DNA of 64,000 nt from Ww85 sp963745765 (GCA_963745765.1 CAVUYQ010000020.1:1-64000); one strand, 5' to 3'. Counted from the first letter of the stretch, positions 28,471 to 38,551 are shown. Made by a program: numbers and translations. The notes: generated from the sequence alone by a model not told the origin.

Positions 28471-31400
28471 TCAGACTTCCACTCCGCTCTCCGCCATGTT
28501 TTTCAGGAGTTCATAGCGAGTGTTGACTTCTCCTTCGATCTTGGCCCGAAGCCGCTTGGACTCTTCAGGATTTGACCTTTCAAGGGAGGCAAACCTGACC
28601 TCGTTGGACAGAAAATCCTGCAAGGTACCATCCGGCTGTTTGCTGTCGAGGATGAAGGGGTTCTTTCCTTCATCCTTGAGGGCCGGATTAAAGCGGAAGG
28701 TGGACCAGTAGCCGGTTTCGACTGCCCGTTTGGCTTCCTGCTGGGTCTTGCCCATTCCTGCCCTGAGTCCGTGCGCAATACACGGTGCGTAACAGATAAT
28801 AAGCGACGGTCCGGGGTGACGTTCCGCTTCCGTGAAGGCCTTCAGCATCTGCTGCTTGCTGGCTCCCATTGAAACGGAGGCAACATAGGCATGGCCATAG
28901 GTAATGATCATGCGGGCCAGATCTTTTTTGGACACTTTCTTGCCGGATGCAGCGTATTTGGCCACAGCGCCGGTCTGTGTCGCCTTGGATGACTGGCCAC
29001 CGGTATTGCTGTAGACCTCGGTATCCATGACGAGGATATTGATATCGTCACTTTGGGCCATGACATGATCAAGGCCGCTGTAGCCGATATCATAGGCCCA
29101 GCCGTCGCCGCCGACGATCCAGTGTGATTTCTTGGTGAACAGATCGTCACTCCTGGCAATGACGCCGAGCAGGTCGTTGCCGGAAACATCCTTGAGCAGC
29201 GACTTCATCCTGTCACCGACCTCTTTTGATTTCTCCGCATCATTCATGACGCCGAGCCAGGTAGAGAATGCTTCTTTCAGCTCTGCCGAGATATCGGTTT
29301 CAAGTGCTTTTTCGATCTTCGAGGCAAGCGCCTTACGCCTGGTGTTATAAGCCAGGGCCATACCGTAGCCGAATTCAGCGGCATCCTCAAACAGCGAACT
29401 TGCCCAGCCCGGTCCATGGCCATCGGCATTGGCGCAGTAAGGTGAAGACGGCGCCGAACCACCCCAGATGGAGCTGCAGCCGGTGGCGTTGGCAATGGTC
29501 ATACGCTCGCCGAAGAGCTGCGTCAGCACTTTTACATACGATGTCTCACCGCAACCGGCGCAGGCTCCGGAGAACTCGAGCAGCGGCTGGTAAAACTGGC
29601 TGCCCTTGACAGAATCACGGCTCATGATGCCGCCCTTGAAGGGCACCGTCAGCGAGAAATCGAAATTCGGAACTTCCTGTTCGGTCTGGGAGACGGTCGG
29701 TTTCATGACCAGCGCCTTGTTCTTGGCAGGACAGATATCGACACAGTTGCCGCAGCCCTGACAATCAAGCGTGTTTACCTGCATCCTGAAATGATAGCCT
29801 TTTACCGCCTTACCAACGGCAGGAATGGTCTTGAAGGTCGACGGTGCGCCGGCAAGTTCCGCATCGCTGGCCAGGATCGGGATGATGGCAGCGTGCGGGC
29901 AGACAAACGAGCACTGGTTACACTGAATACACTCTTCCGGAATCCATTCAGGGACACTCACGGCAACACCCCGTTTCTCGTAACGGGCCGTCGAGGTCGG
30001 GAAAACGCCATCCGGCGGGAAAACACTGACCGGCAGATCATCCCCTTTCAAGGCCTGCACCGGACGCATGATCTTATCGACATAGTCGGTGGCCTTCGCC
30101 ATCGGAGCAATGCCTCCGGCAGCCTGTCCCCAGGACGCGGGTACCTTCACCTCGATGAGGTTGTCAAGCGTATTGTCCACGGCATTGATGTTCATGGCGA
30201 CGATATGATCACCTTTCTTGCCGAAGGTCTTCTTGATGTCCTTCTTCAGCAGGGCAATGGCCTCATCGATCGGCAGAACGTTTGCCAGTTTGAAGAAACA
30301 GGTCTGCATGATCATGTTGATCCTGCCGCCAAGCCCGACATTCTGTGCGATTTTTATCGCATCGACGGTGAAGAACTTCAGTTTCTTGTCGGCGATGGTC
30401 TTTCTCATGTCGCCGGGCAGATGCTCATCCATTTCCTCGACCGTCCATGGACAGTTGAGCAGGAAGGTTCCGCCTTCCTTGATACCTTCAAGAACATCAT
30501 AGATATTCACATAGGTCGGGTTGTGGCAGGCAACAAAATCGGCCTCGTTGATGAGGTAGGTCGATTTGATCGGCACATCGCCGAAACGCAGATGTGAAAT
30601 AGTGATACCGCCTGATTTCTTTGAATCATAGGCAAAATATCCCTGGGCATATTTATCGGTGTTGTCGCCGATAATCTTGATGGCGCTCTGGTTAGCACCG
30701 ACCGTACCGTCTGAACCGAGCCCCCAGAACTTGGCCCTGATATTGCCTTCCGGCTCGGCCCTGAATTCAGAGGTGACGGGCAGCGACAGATGAGTAACGT
30801 CATCTGTTATGCCGATGGTGAAATGTTTTTTCGGCTCAGCCGCGTTCATGTTGTCATAGATTGTTTTTACCATTGACGGGTTGAATTCCTTGGAACTCAA
30901 GCCATAACGGCCGGCCAGTATTTTCGGCGGCACTGCACCGTTATCGATGTAAGCGGCACAGATATCGGTATAAAGCGGCTCGCCGACGGCACCTGGCTCC
31001 TTGGTCCTGTCTAGAATAGTGACGGATTTTGCCGAAGCGGGTACGGCTGCTATGAAGGCCTCAACGTCAAAGGGTCGATACAGGCGTACTTTCACCAGGC
31101 CTACTTTCTCGCCGCGAGCGTTCATCGCATTCACGGTTTCCTCGATGGCCTCACAGCCTGAGCCCATGGCGACGATGACCCGGTCGGCCTGGGGATCGCC
31201 GACATAATCGAAAAGATGGTAATTACGGCCGGTCAGTTTGCTGACCTGTTCCATGCACTTGGTCACGATGGCCGGTGTCTTGTCATAATAGGTATTGCAG
31301 GCCTCACGACTCTGGAAATAGATATCCGGGTTCTGGGCGGTGCCCCTGGTGTCAGGACGCTCGGGATTGATGGCCCGCTTCTTGAATGCCCAATAGGCAT

Positions 31401-31992
31401 CCCAGTTGAAGAGCTTGGCCATGTCGGCGTAGTCAATCACTTCGATCTTCTGGATTTCGTGCGAAGTCCTGAAACCGTCATAGAAATGCAGAAACGGAAC
31501 CGATGCCTCCATCGTTGCCAGATGGGCAACGAGTGCCAGGTCCATGACTTCCTGGACGGAGCTTGAGACAATCTGGGCAAAACCGGTCTGCCTGGTTGCC
31601 ATGACATCCGCCTGATCGCCAAAAATGGACAGGGCATGCGCCGAGAGTGATCTGGCGGTTACATGAAAAACGCAGGGCAGCAGCTCGCCGGATATTTTAT
31701 ACATGTTGGGAATTTTCAGCAGAAGTCCCTGGGAAGCAGTGAAGGTACAGGTAACCGCACCACCGACGAGCGATCCGTGCACAGCGCCGGCGGCACCGGC
31801 CTCAGATTGCATCTGCTTGATGCTTAATGTCTCATCGAATATGTTTTTCCTGCCTCCGACCGCCCAGGAATCGGCTATCTCACCCAGAGGACTGGATGGC
31901 GTGATAGGGAAGATGGTTGCTACCTCGCTCATGCCATATGCAACATGACATGCTGCGGTATTACCATCAATCGTTTGCATTTTACCGTTCAT
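28471..31992 (-). CDS. nifJ: Pyruvate:ferredoxin oxidoreductase, single-chain
   Basis: Intact 1,173-residue PFOR, the usual size of the homodimeric enzyme that turns pyruvate and CoA into acetyl-CoA, CO2 and reduced ferredoxin, or works in reverse. Domains in order: pyrimidine-binding domain I (FPITPSSPLGEIADSWA), domain II with transketolase C-like fold near 260-390, gamma domain near 420-600, two 4Fe-4S clusters (CIQCNQCSFVCPHAAI near 688, CQGCGNCVDICP near 745), and the TPP domain (GACAGCGETSYVKVL near 810, GDGWAYDIGYSGLDHV near 960, VYSNTGGQSSKAT near 1000). Ribosome site AGGTGA precedes the ATG. In this cluster it regenerates the acetyl-CoA consumed by malyl-CoA formation and yields low-potential electrons. 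Confidence 0.97.
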   Translation of the reverse strand: MNGKMQTIDGNTAACHVAYGMSEVATIFPITPSSPLGEIADSWAVGGRKNIFDETLSIKQMQSEAGAAGAVHGSLVGGAVTCTFTASQGLLLKIPNMYKISGELLPCVFHVTARSLSAHALSIFGDQADVMATRQTGFAQIVSSSVQEVMDLALVAHLATMEASVPFLHFYDGFRTSHEIQKIEVIDYADMAKLFNWDAYWAFKKRAINPERPDTRGTAQNPDIYFQSREACNTYYDKTPAIVTKCMEQVSKLTGRNYHLFDYVGDPQADRVIVAMGSGCEAIEETVNAMNARGEKVGLVKVRLYRPFDVEAFIAAVPASAKSVTILDRTKEPGAVGEPLYTDICAAYIDNGAVPPKILAGRYGLSSKEFNPSMVKTIYDNMNAAEPKKHFTIGITDDVTHLSLPVTSEFRAEPEGNIRAKFWGLGSDGTVGANQSAIKIIGDNTDKYAQGYFAYDSKKSGGITISHLRFGDVPIKSTYLINEADFVACHNPTYVNIYDVLEGIKEGGTFLLNCPWTVEEMDEHLPGDMRKTIADKKLKFFTVDAIKIAQNVGLGGRINMIMQTCFFKLANVLPIDEAIALLKKDIKKTFGKKGDHIVAMNINAVDNTLDNLIEVKVPASWGQAAGGIAPMAKATDYVDKIMRPVQALKGDDLPVSVFPPDGVFPTSTARYEKRGVAVSVPEWIPEECIQCNQCSFVCPHAAIIPILASDAELAGAPSTFKTIPAVGKAVKGYHFRMQVNTLDCQGCGNCVDICPAKNKALVMKPTVSQTEQEVPNFDFSLTVPFKGGIMSRDSVKGSQFYQPLLEFSGACAGCGETSYVKVLTQLFGERMTIANATGCSSIWGGSAPSSPYCANADGHGPGWASSLFEDAAEFGYGMALAYNTRRKALASKIEKALETDISAELKEAFSTWLGVMNDAEKSKEVGDRMKSLLKDVSGNDLLGVIARSDDLFTKKSHWIVGGDGWAYDIGYSGLDHVMAQSDDINILVMDTEVYSNTGGQSSKATQTGAVAKYAASGKKVSKKDLARMIITYGHAYVASVSMGASKQQMLKAFTEAERHPGPSLIICYAPCIAHGLRAGMGKTQQEAKRAVETGYWSTFRFNPALKDEGKNPFILDSKQPDGTLQDFLSNEVRFASLERSNPEESKRLRAKIEGEVNTRYELLKNMAESGVEV

Positions 31993-32356
31993 GAATTCAC
32001 CTCAACCTAAAATAGTAGTATTCAATCACCTTCCTGTTCGGCAGCTTGCTGCAAAAACGCGAAAAGTGTAAGCAATTGCGCATCATCTCTCGTCGCCGCG
32101 CCTGGAAGCGACCCTGATACGCACACCTCGTTATCCTGGCAATATAAAAAACTTCGTTCAATATCCTTTCCGGTAAGACAAGAATAAAGGCAACCTGAAG
32201 GCTGCAAAACAAGTTTCCCTGCCACATCATCATATAAAAAATAGTATGACAGGGTAACACGCAATTGCGAAAAAACCCACCCTTTTATCCTGCTGAAATA
32301 CTCGCTCTTTTAGCCGGTTCAGCAGACCTGCATGCGGGTTTTGCAGCATGGTGCTA
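31993..32356. other. Intergenic region upstream of PFOR
   Basis: 364 bp between glcF and PFOR, with two copies of GCAATTGCG (near 32074 and 32262). PFOR therefore probably has its own promoter. No gene or clear operator seen. Confidence 0.5.
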
Positions 32357-33700
32357 TTATGAAACGCTTTCCTTGTATGCTGTCATCTCCGAAATGTGAA
32401 AAATCTTTGTCTTCAGACCATGCTTCCGGATGCCCCAGGCCAGTTGAATCATGCAGGCCGGGCAACTGGTAACGAGGATATCGGCATCGGTATTCTTGAG
32501 ATTTTTCATCTTTCTGTCGAGCACCTTCTGGGACAGTTCATAATGGGTCAAAGCGTACGAGCCGGCACCACCGCAGCACCAGTCAGCCTCCGCCATTTCC
32601 TTGAATTCAACGTTCGGAAGAGCCTTGAGAAGTTCCCGCGGCGCTGACTTGATACCCTGGCCGCGAACGGCATGGCAAGGATCGTGATAGGTTACAACGA
32701 CGGGCTTGTCGCCGGTTATAACGGCTTTAACCGCCTCAGTACCACCGCCGGCATGAGAGTCATGGTAGCTCGAGACCGCCTCCGCGGAGCTGCCTTTAGC
32801 ATCCCCGCCAAACTCGGAAGCATAGAGGAACTCTACGACATCCTTGATCAGCGGTGCCTGCTTATCGGCACGGGCTTTATTCTCTGCGTCATCCGTGAAC
32901 ACCTTCGGATATTTCTTCAAAAAGGACGCACAGCTTGAGCAGTCAGTGACAATCACGTCAACATCTGCCTCGGCAAAGACCTTCATGTTTTTCTCGGCAA
33001 GCAGCTTGGTGTTTCCGATATCACCGTAAGACCACGGCGGCAGTCCGCAACAGCAGTTATCCAGCACAGCCACTGATTTACCGATCTTCTTCAAGGACTC
33101 GAAAGTAGCCTTGCCGGATTGGACCTGGATCACGTCCACCCCGCAGCCGACAAAATAGCCTATTTTAAGATCCTTCCCCTGGCCGGCGTAGACGCCGGGC
33201 TTGATGGTTCCCCGAAAGGACGAAGTCGGCAGTTTTTCCACCATGCCCTCCGCCTTGGGCAGATCCCTGCCGAAAATCCGCAGCAGGCCAAGGGCATTAG
33301 CTACCCTGGAAGCGCCGCTGTTCTTGCCAAGAGCCACTGCTCTGGCGGCAGCATGGAGCCGCTTGGGATAGGGCAGGAGGTGCTCAAAGAGCAGGCGATG
33401 GGCGGGCTTCTTACCAACCTTGTCCAGGTATTCGGCCCGGGCATTGAGTACCAGGTCTGCCGTCGGTACGGAACCGAAGCAGTTGGTGGTGCAGGCACCA
33501 CAGCCAAGACAGGTGAAAAGCGGATCTTCCATTTCTTCATTCCACTCCACCCGCTTTTCAATAATTCCCCGAAGCAGGGCCAGACGTCCCCTGGCCACTC
33601 CGGATTCATGTCCCGTCGCCCGGAAAATCGGGCAGGCGACATGGCAGAAACCACACTTGTTGCACTGGGCAATGGCATCGTAATTGGCTGACACAGTCAT
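32357..33700 (-). CDS. glcF: Glycolate oxidase iron-sulfur subunit GlcF
   Basis: A 447-residue protein. Two 4Fe-4S motifs at the N-terminus (CNKCGFCHVACPIFR near 14 and CLGCGACTTNCFG near 64) and two CCG domains (VGCGVDVIQ...NCCCGLPP near 190-225 and HDPCHAVRG...DWCCGGAGSYAL near 345-390), exactly the layout of GlcF/LldE/DldF electron-transfer subunits. It passes electrons from the FAD subunits to the membrane pool or to another acceptor. GAGGTAATAAACT precedes the ATG. It follows glcE by about 67 bases. In an anaerobe the acceptor would be menaquinone, linked by reverse electron transport. Confidence 0.93.
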   Translation of the reverse strand: MTVSANYDAIAQCNKCGFCHVACPIFRATGHESGVARGRLALLRGIIEKRVEWNEEMEDPLFTCLGCGACTTNCFGSVPTADLVLNARAEYLDKVGKKPAHRLLFEHLLPYPKRLHAAARAVALGKNSGASRVANALGLLRIFGRDLPKAEGMVEKLPTSSFRGTIKPGVYAGQGKDLKIGYFVGCGVDVIQVQSGKATFESLKKIGKSVAVLDNCCCGLPPWSYGDIGNTKLLAEKNMKVFAEADVDVIVTDCSSCASFLKKYPKVFTDDAENKARADKQAPLIKDVVEFLYASEFGGDAKGSSAEAVSSYHDSHAGGGTEAVKAVITGDKPVVVTYHDPCHAVRGQGIKSAPRELLKALPNVEFKEMAEADWCCGGAGSYALTHYELSQKVLDRKMKNLKNTDADILVTSCPACMIQLAWGIRKHGLKTKIFHISEMTAYKESVS

Positions 33701-33767
33701 AGTTTATTACCTCTACTATAATTGTTGCTCAGAGAGCGCTATCTTATATACAATTCAAACCCTTCAG

Positions 33768-34830
33768 CTACACCCTGCCGGGCAGTGTCCCCGGCGAGAA
33801 GATGGTATCCGGGTCGAGGGCCTTCTTGATAAGATGACTGAGTCGCCATTCCGGACGGAAAGAGCCAAACATATCATTTTCCCTGGCAAAACCTTCGGGG
33901 GCCTTGATAAGCCGTCCATGTCCCTGACAGCGAACGAACAGCCCGTCAAGTTTCTTCCACTGCTCAGCCGTCAGCGCTTCCAATCCGGCATAGATCCTGC
34001 CACCGGCTACATCGAGGAGCAGATGGGATGGCTGAACGATTTTCTCCATCTCCCTGATGCAGTCTGCTCCGTTTTCGATAACCACGTCGGCCTGCATGAC
34101 AAAGGCTGATTGCCAGACAGCATCAAACACCTCGCCTAAAGCGCCTTCCACTACCGGATACTCGGACTGAGCATTGTCTGCAAGGCCGTTGGAGGTCATG
34201 ACATCAGCGCAGCGACCGACCTGACTGTCCACCACTATCTCGAGTCCTTCAAAGCCGACCATCAACTTCCAGCTATCACCTGCCGGCGCCATGGTGATAA
34301 AAGCTGCCATAAGATTCGAGTTGACGATCTTGACGGCCGTGGCAAAACAGGCTTCCAGGGAGCCGGCAGCCGTGGTCATCCTGCAGCTTTGCGGCCGCGT
34401 GGCGGTCTTCCAGGTCGTTTCAGTAATAAAACCGAGGGTCCCAAGGGATCCAGTCAGCAACCTGGTCATATCATAACCGGCTACATTCTTGACCACTTTT
34501 CCACCAGCGGCGACCATATTGCCGCCACTATCAATATACTGGAGGCCGAGAAGCATATCCCGCGGGGCTCCGTAAAGCAACCGCTCTGGGCCTACCGCCG
34601 CCATTGCCGCAATACTGCCGGTGGTTGAATCCGCTTTAAAAAACGGCGGTCTGAGCGGAAGCCATTGATTGGCCTCTGCCAGTTTTTCCTGCAGGGCCGC
34701 AAGGGTAACACCTGAACCGACGGTAATGAACTGGTTGTCCTGATCGTATTCGATGACGTCATTCATTTTCAGGCTGTCTATAACCTCCGTCCGAGACTGC
34801 CGGTACGTTACCGATGCCGTTAAAGGTGCC
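33768..34830 (-). pseudogene. glcE: GlcE-type FAD subunit, joined to GlcD through a frameshift
   Basis: About 350 residues of a GlcE-like protein: FITVGSGVTLAALQEKLAEANQWLPLRPPFF, GSIAAMAAVGPERLLYGAPRDMLLGLQYI, VVKNVAGYDMTRLLTGSLGTLGFIT, ending PDTIFSPGTLPGRV. There is no good start codon for it. The missing first part of its FAD domain (KKALRLSGSGTFNGIGN) is encoded in the end of the GlcD frame, and a +1 change near 34795-34815 would join them. So either GlcD and GlcE form one chain or a frameshift hides a short linker. The subunit oxidises glycolate or a related 2-hydroxyacid together with GlcD and GlcF. Confidence 0.8.
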
Positions 34831-36351
34831 ACTGCCGGAGAGCCGGAGAGCCTTCTTTTCGGCACGGGCTTTTTTAATCTGCTCCATGGCCCCGGCAACA
34901 CCTGCCGCCGACTCTCCACCGAGTCTTTTCAGGATGGTGGGACGGGATTCAGGCAGTTTTTTCTGCCCCTTGGCCGGCAGTGGAATAATCTTCTCCGGAT
35001 TAAGCACGTTGTCCGGATCAAGGGCGAGCTTGACGCTCTGCTGGGTGTTCAGATCGTTTCCGGAGAAAATCATGTGCATGGCGTCACGTTTCTCGTGTCC
35101 GACGCCATGCTCACCGGAAATGGTACCGCCGAACTCGGCACAGATCTCCATGATATCCCAGCCAGCCTTGTGCACCTGTTCGAGTTCCTTTGCGTTTCTC
35201 GAATCAAACATCAGCAGCGGATGCAGGTTGCCGTCGCCGGCGTGGAAAACGTTGCCGACCCGACAACCGTATTTATCGGCGGTCTGCTTGACACGATTCA
35301 GGACTTCAGGCAGGTCGGAACGCAGCACGCAGCCGTCATTCACCAGGTAATTGGGCGAGAGGTTGCAGATGGCCCCGAAAGCACCACGCCGGCCTTTCCA
35401 GAGCAGGTCGCGCTCGACCTGGTTCTTGGCGACACGTACCTCGCGGCAGTTGGTTGCCATGCAGATTTCATTGACCTTGTCAGCCTGCTCCTTGAGACCG
35501 GTGCTCACCCCTTCAACCTCGATGATCAGTACCGCCGCAGCATCGATCGGGTAGCCGCAGGAGCCGCCTTTTTCCACGGCCTGAATGATGGTGTTGTCCA
35601 TCATCTCCAGGGTCAGCGGCACGATACCGGCCCGCATGATATCGGCAACGGTCCGTGCCGCATGGGAGATATCATCGTAGATGGCCAGCATGGTGATGAC
35701 CGATTCGGTCTTCGGGGTAATGCGCACGGTGATCTCTGTTGCAATGCCGAGGCAGCCTTCACTGCCGACTACCAGGCCGCGCAGATCATAACCCGGCGGA
35801 TCGAGGGACGGACCGGCGATATCGACGATCTCACCATCGGCCATGACCAGTTTCATACCAAGGATATGATTCGAGGTAACACCATATTTCAAACAGCGCG
35901 GGCCGCCTGAATTTTCTCCAACGTTGCCGCCGATGGTCGAAACCTTCTGGCTTGCCGGATCAGGCGCATAAAACATTCCCAGCGGCGCCACCGCTTCCTG
36001 CAGCTCAAGGTTTGTTACACCACTCTGCACCACCGCATACTTGCTGTCCGGCTGGATGTCCAGGATCTCATTGAAACGCGACAGGACAACGACCAGCCCT
36101 TCGTGCCGGATAATGGTGCCGCCCGAGAGATTGGTAGCAAAACCACGGCCGACGGACGGGATGCCCGCCTTATGTGCTTCCTTGAGTATCCGGGAGACCT
36201 CTTCAGTTGTTCCGGGGAAGACGATGAGTCCCGGTCTGCCCGACACCAATGACGCGTCATAGGAATATAACTCGATATCGGCTCCCGACATCCGCACATA
36301 TTCCTTTCCGACAATCTCCTGCATTTTCTTTACGAAACTCTCCGTAATCAT
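34759..36351 (-). CDS. glcD: Glycolate oxidase FAD subunit GlcD, with GlcE N-terminus attached
   Basis: A 530-residue frame. Residues 1-465 are a normal GlcD: FAD_binding_4 domain (VVFP-like LIVFPGTTEEVSRILKEAHK, GRGFATNLSGGTI, GGNVGENSGGPRCLKYGVT) and FAD-oxidase C-terminal domain (GNVFHAGDGNLHP, GTISGEHGVGHEKRDAM, DPDNVLNPEKI). It oxidises (R)-2-hydroxyacids such as glycolate to 2-oxoacids at the cytoplasmic membrane. After 465 a linker (LPAKGQKKLPESRPTILKRL...) runs into KKALRLSGSGTFNGIGN, the first strand region of a GlcE FAD domain, and then leaves frame. GGAGGAACGGA precedes the ATG. The unit glcDEF is one transcript with the methyltransferase 117 bases upstream. Confidence 0.92.
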   Translation of the reverse strand: MITESFVKKMQEIVGKEYVRMSGADIELYSYDASLVSGRPGLIVFPGTTEEVSRILKEAHKAGIPSVGRGFATNLSGGTIIRHEGLVVVLSRFNEILDIQPDSKYAVVQSGVTNLELQEAVAPLGMFYAPDPASQKVSTIGGNVGENSGGPRCLKYGVTSNHILGMKLVMADGEIVDIAGPSLDPPGYDLRGLVVGSEGCLGIATEITVRITPKTESVITMLAIYDDISHAARTVADIMRAGIVPLTLEMMDNTIIQAVEKGGSCGYPIDAAAVLIIEVEGVSTGLKEQADKVNEICMATNCREVRVAKNQVERDLLWKGRRGAFGAICNLSPNYLVNDGCVLRSDLPEVLNRVKQTADKYGCRVGNVFHAGDGNLHPLLMFDSRNAKELEQVHKAGWDIMEICAEFGGTISGEHGVGHEKRDAMHMIFSGNDLNTQQSVKLALDPDNVLNPEKIIPLPAKGQKKLPESRPTILKRLGGESAAGVAGAMEQIKKARAEKKALRLSGSGTFNGIGNVPAVSDGGYRQPENE

Positions 36352-36468
36352 TCCGTTCCTCCTCGTGCCACTTTTAGCAAATCAAGAATCCGGCAACATC
36401 CGTATTAGCATCAGCAATGCGGGCCGGTATCCGTATATAATCTCCACCTATCGGCCGATAGCCCATCT

Positions 36469-37161
36469 TTATTCTTTAATCCAGGACAGCGCAACAAACG
36501 CTCCCGTATTTCTTTGTTCAGCCTGTCCCTCGGTCTCTTTTTGCCTGGCAAGAACCGGATCGTCATCCTTGAGAAAGTGTATGGCGGTTCTTGCCCGGGC
36601 CTCTGCCGGGGCCAAGCTGATCATCTCGTCTGGTGAGCGGAAAGTCATGTTGGAAAACAGTGGGTGACCTTCCCTCGCCTTTTTTTCCCTGCGTTCGGCC
36701 CACGGGCCGAGGCTGTTTAATGTCGTCACGACCACGGTTCCTCCGGGCCTGGCAACCCGGTCCAACTCGTTCATTGCGGTCCGCGCGTCTTCGACAAATT
36801 CCAGGGCCGTCATCGAGTAGACCCTGTCAAAGGACTGATCCGTGAACGGCAGCTTCGACATGTCCGCCGCTGCAGCATGAAAGCGGTCATTATCGCATTT
36901 GAAAACCGCCGCAGATAACATCGGCATTGAGATATCCAGGCCAATCACCCGGGTGTTGAAAGAAAGAATTTTCCCGGTAAAAACACCGGTCCCGCAACCG
37001 ACATCAAGAAGGAGCTCTTCTGCCTGGGGCTTGAGCATGTCAAGGAGCAGCTCAGTTTCATATTCCTGCACCAGCGCTCCGATGGGTGTTGAGAACCAGA
37101 TGTCATATTGTTCAGGCCAGTCGTCGAACAGCTCGCCTTCACTTTTCATTCTGGTCTGCAT
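36469..37161 (-). CDS. Class I SAM-dependent methyltransferase
   Basis: A 230-residue enzyme. Motif I LLLDVGCGTGVFTGKIL near 50, motif II VIGLDISMPML near 72, motif III AAADMSKLPFTDQSFDRVYSMTALEFVED near 98, motif V RPGGTVVVTTLNSLGPWA near 140. This is the Methyltransf_11 (UbiE-like) fold. Residues 1-45 (DDWPEQYDIWFSTPIGALVQEYETELL) are common in small-molecule methyltransferases of anaerobes. Substrate unknown. It lies between mcl and glcD on the same strand; with glycolate genes on both sides it may only be carried along. A second Met at position 5 is an alternative start. Confidence 0.82.
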   Translation of the reverse strand: MQTRMKSEGELFDDWPEQYDIWFSTPIGALVQEYETELLLDMLKPQAEELLLDVGCGTGVFTGKILSFNTRVIGLDISMPMLSAAVFKCDNDRFHAAAADMSKLPFTDQSFDRVYSMTALEFVEDARTAMNELDRVARPGGTVVVTTLNSLGPWAERREKKAREGHPLFSNMTFRSPDEMISLAPAEARARTAIHFLKDDDPVLARQKETEGQAEQRNTGAFVALSWIKE

Positions 37162-37245
37162 TTTCTGATATTCCGGTAATTAAAATAAGTTGGTCCGGGC
37201 ATGCATGATTGCCTGTTTCCGTCCGCTTTCCATCTGGTACTGCGG

Positions 37246-37540
37246 TCAGGATGAAGAGACAGAGGTGATTTTACTCTGCAGCGTGGCCTGTTTGTCGTGG
37301 CGCTCATCTACCTTCAATTCAATGATGATCCGCTGGGCTCCCTCATCAAGCTGGGCCTGACGGATCTCTGTTCACCAGGTCAAATAGACTCTGTATATCA
37401 GGTACTTCTATGCCGGTCGACATGCCGCCAATCTGATAGGTGTAGCCGGATTCTTCGATAATCCTGACGCCCTTCTTGACAAACCGGCTCATACTGACGC
37501 CTGCTCCAATCGGATAAACTGATAGTTGTGCGAGTATCAT
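37246..37540 (-). pseudogene. MTH1187/YkoF-like thiamine-binding protein, frameshifted
   Basis: About 98 codons. The first 56 residues (AQLSVYPIGAGVSMSRFVKKGVRIIEESGYTYQIGGMSTGIE) are the start of a small ferredoxin-like-fold thiamine-binding protein, and the tail in another frame (QRIIIELKVDERHDK then LQSKITSVSSS) is its usual end. A one-base shift near 37360 separates them. The start at 37540 lacks a strong ribosome site. Such proteins bind thiamine or related pyrimidines and often sit beside thiamine-dependent functions; here PFOR, a TPP enzyme, is nearby, but this may be chance. Confidence 0.7.
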
Positions 37541-37571
37541 ACTGACTCTCCCAAACGTCGTCGGTTACCGG

Positions 37572-37610
37572 CAACCGGCCCGGTGACCATGAGGTCGCCC
37601 GGGCCGGTTG
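37572..37610 (-). terminator. Hairpin after the malyl-CoA lyase gene
   Basis: CAACCGGCCCGG (37572-37583) and CCGGGCCGGTTG (37599-37610) make a perfect 12-bp GC-rich stem, just past the mcl stop at 37634. No U-run on the minus strand, so termination may be partial. Confidence 0.6.
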
Positions 37611-37633
37611 TCCCGCTTTTATGCAAACAGCAC

Positions 37634-38530
37634 TTACTTGGTTTTTGCTTCCGCTGCCTTGATTTCCGCCATGGTGCGAAGAATCTGCAGGGCGTTTTCG
37701 TATACCGGAGTATCAACCATTTTCCCGAGGTAGGTTACCGCTGCAGAACCCTTGGCAATACCTTCTTCCTCGAAGACCTTCTTGACACCTTCCGCCCACT
37801 CAACACTTTCTGCTGACGGGGTGTAAATCACGTGGGAAGGCTCAATCTGGCCCGGATGAATGAGCATCCTGCCTTCATAACCCATCTGGCGTCCTTCCTG
37901 GGTGCTCTTCTCGAAACCAGCTTCGTCCTTGAAGGCGACAAACGGACAGTCAATGGCAACACAGCCGGCGGCACGAGCGGCAACGGCGGTATGATAGCGG
38001 GCATAGAGCTGCTCAACACCTTCCGAAGTCAGCGTAACACGCATATCCTTGGTGTAATCAACGGCACCAAAGATCAGGGAGTTGACGCGAGGACTGGCGG
38101 TGGCAGCCGGATATGCATTAATACAGCCTTTGGCGGTTTCAATCAGCAACTGGATGGCAACCGTGCCGACTTTCATGCCCCGGCGCTGCTCGAGTTCCTC
38201 GAGTTTCCAGTCGAGCCGCTTAACGTTTTCCGCCGTGCCGCATTTAGCAAGACAGACACCGTCAAGACCCGGATGCACAATGGCCTCGAGGTCATCGTTG
38301 GTCATCTCGGTTTCCCAGTTATTGATGCGGACATAGAAATAGGGGGCGACCTGGTCCTTGCGGGCACCTTTCAGGTATTGCTGGATCATTTCGCGGCCCT
38401 TGACTTTTTCGGCCGGCGGTACTGAATCCTCAAGGTCAAGGGTCAATACATCGGCCGGGATGGTCGGTGCCTTGGCTACCATTTTCTCGTTATTGCTCGG
38501 TACATAAAATACTGATCTCATTACAGCCAT
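37634..38530 (-). CDS. mcl: Malyl-CoA lyase (HpcH/HpaI, CitE-like)
   Basis: A 298-residue aldolase. Motifs in order: VFYVPSNNEKM, LTLDLEDSVPPAEK near 30-43 (acidic Mg site), FYVRINNW near 65, LLIETAKGCINAY near 127 (metal Glu), FGAVDYTKDM near 152 (metal Asp), MLIHPGQIEPSHVIYTPS near 228. This pattern and length fit CitE-like malyl-CoA and citramalyl-CoA lyases that join acetyl-CoA with glyoxylate or cleave malyl-CoA. The neighbouring malate-CoA ligase and glycolate oxidase fit the condensing direction. Start ATG at 38530 has a GGAGGAATTATT. The substrate cannot be settled from sequence: methylmalyl- or citramalyl-CoA would be the main alternatives. Confidence 0.87.
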   Translation of the reverse strand: MAVMRSVFYVPSNNEKMVAKAPTIPADVLTLDLEDSVPPAEKVKGREMIQQYLKGARKDQVAPYFYVRINNWETEMTNDDLEAIVHPGLDGVCLAKCGTAENVKRLDWKLEELEQRRGMKVGTVAIQLLIETAKGCINAYPAATASPRVNSLIFGAVDYTKDMRVTLTSEGVEQLYARYHTAVAARAAGCVAIDCPFVAFKDEAGFEKSTQEGRQMGYEGRMLIHPGQIEPSHVIYTPSAESVEWAEGVKKVFEEEGIAKGSAAVTYLGKMVDTPVYENALQILRTMAEIKAAEAKTK

Positions 38531-38551
38531 AATAATTCCTCCTTTGTGGTT

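Noticed and set aside
34753..35910. 385-codon plus-strand frame over glcD
   Set aside because: Lies fully opposite an intact GlcD with all FAD motifs; no protein-like features.
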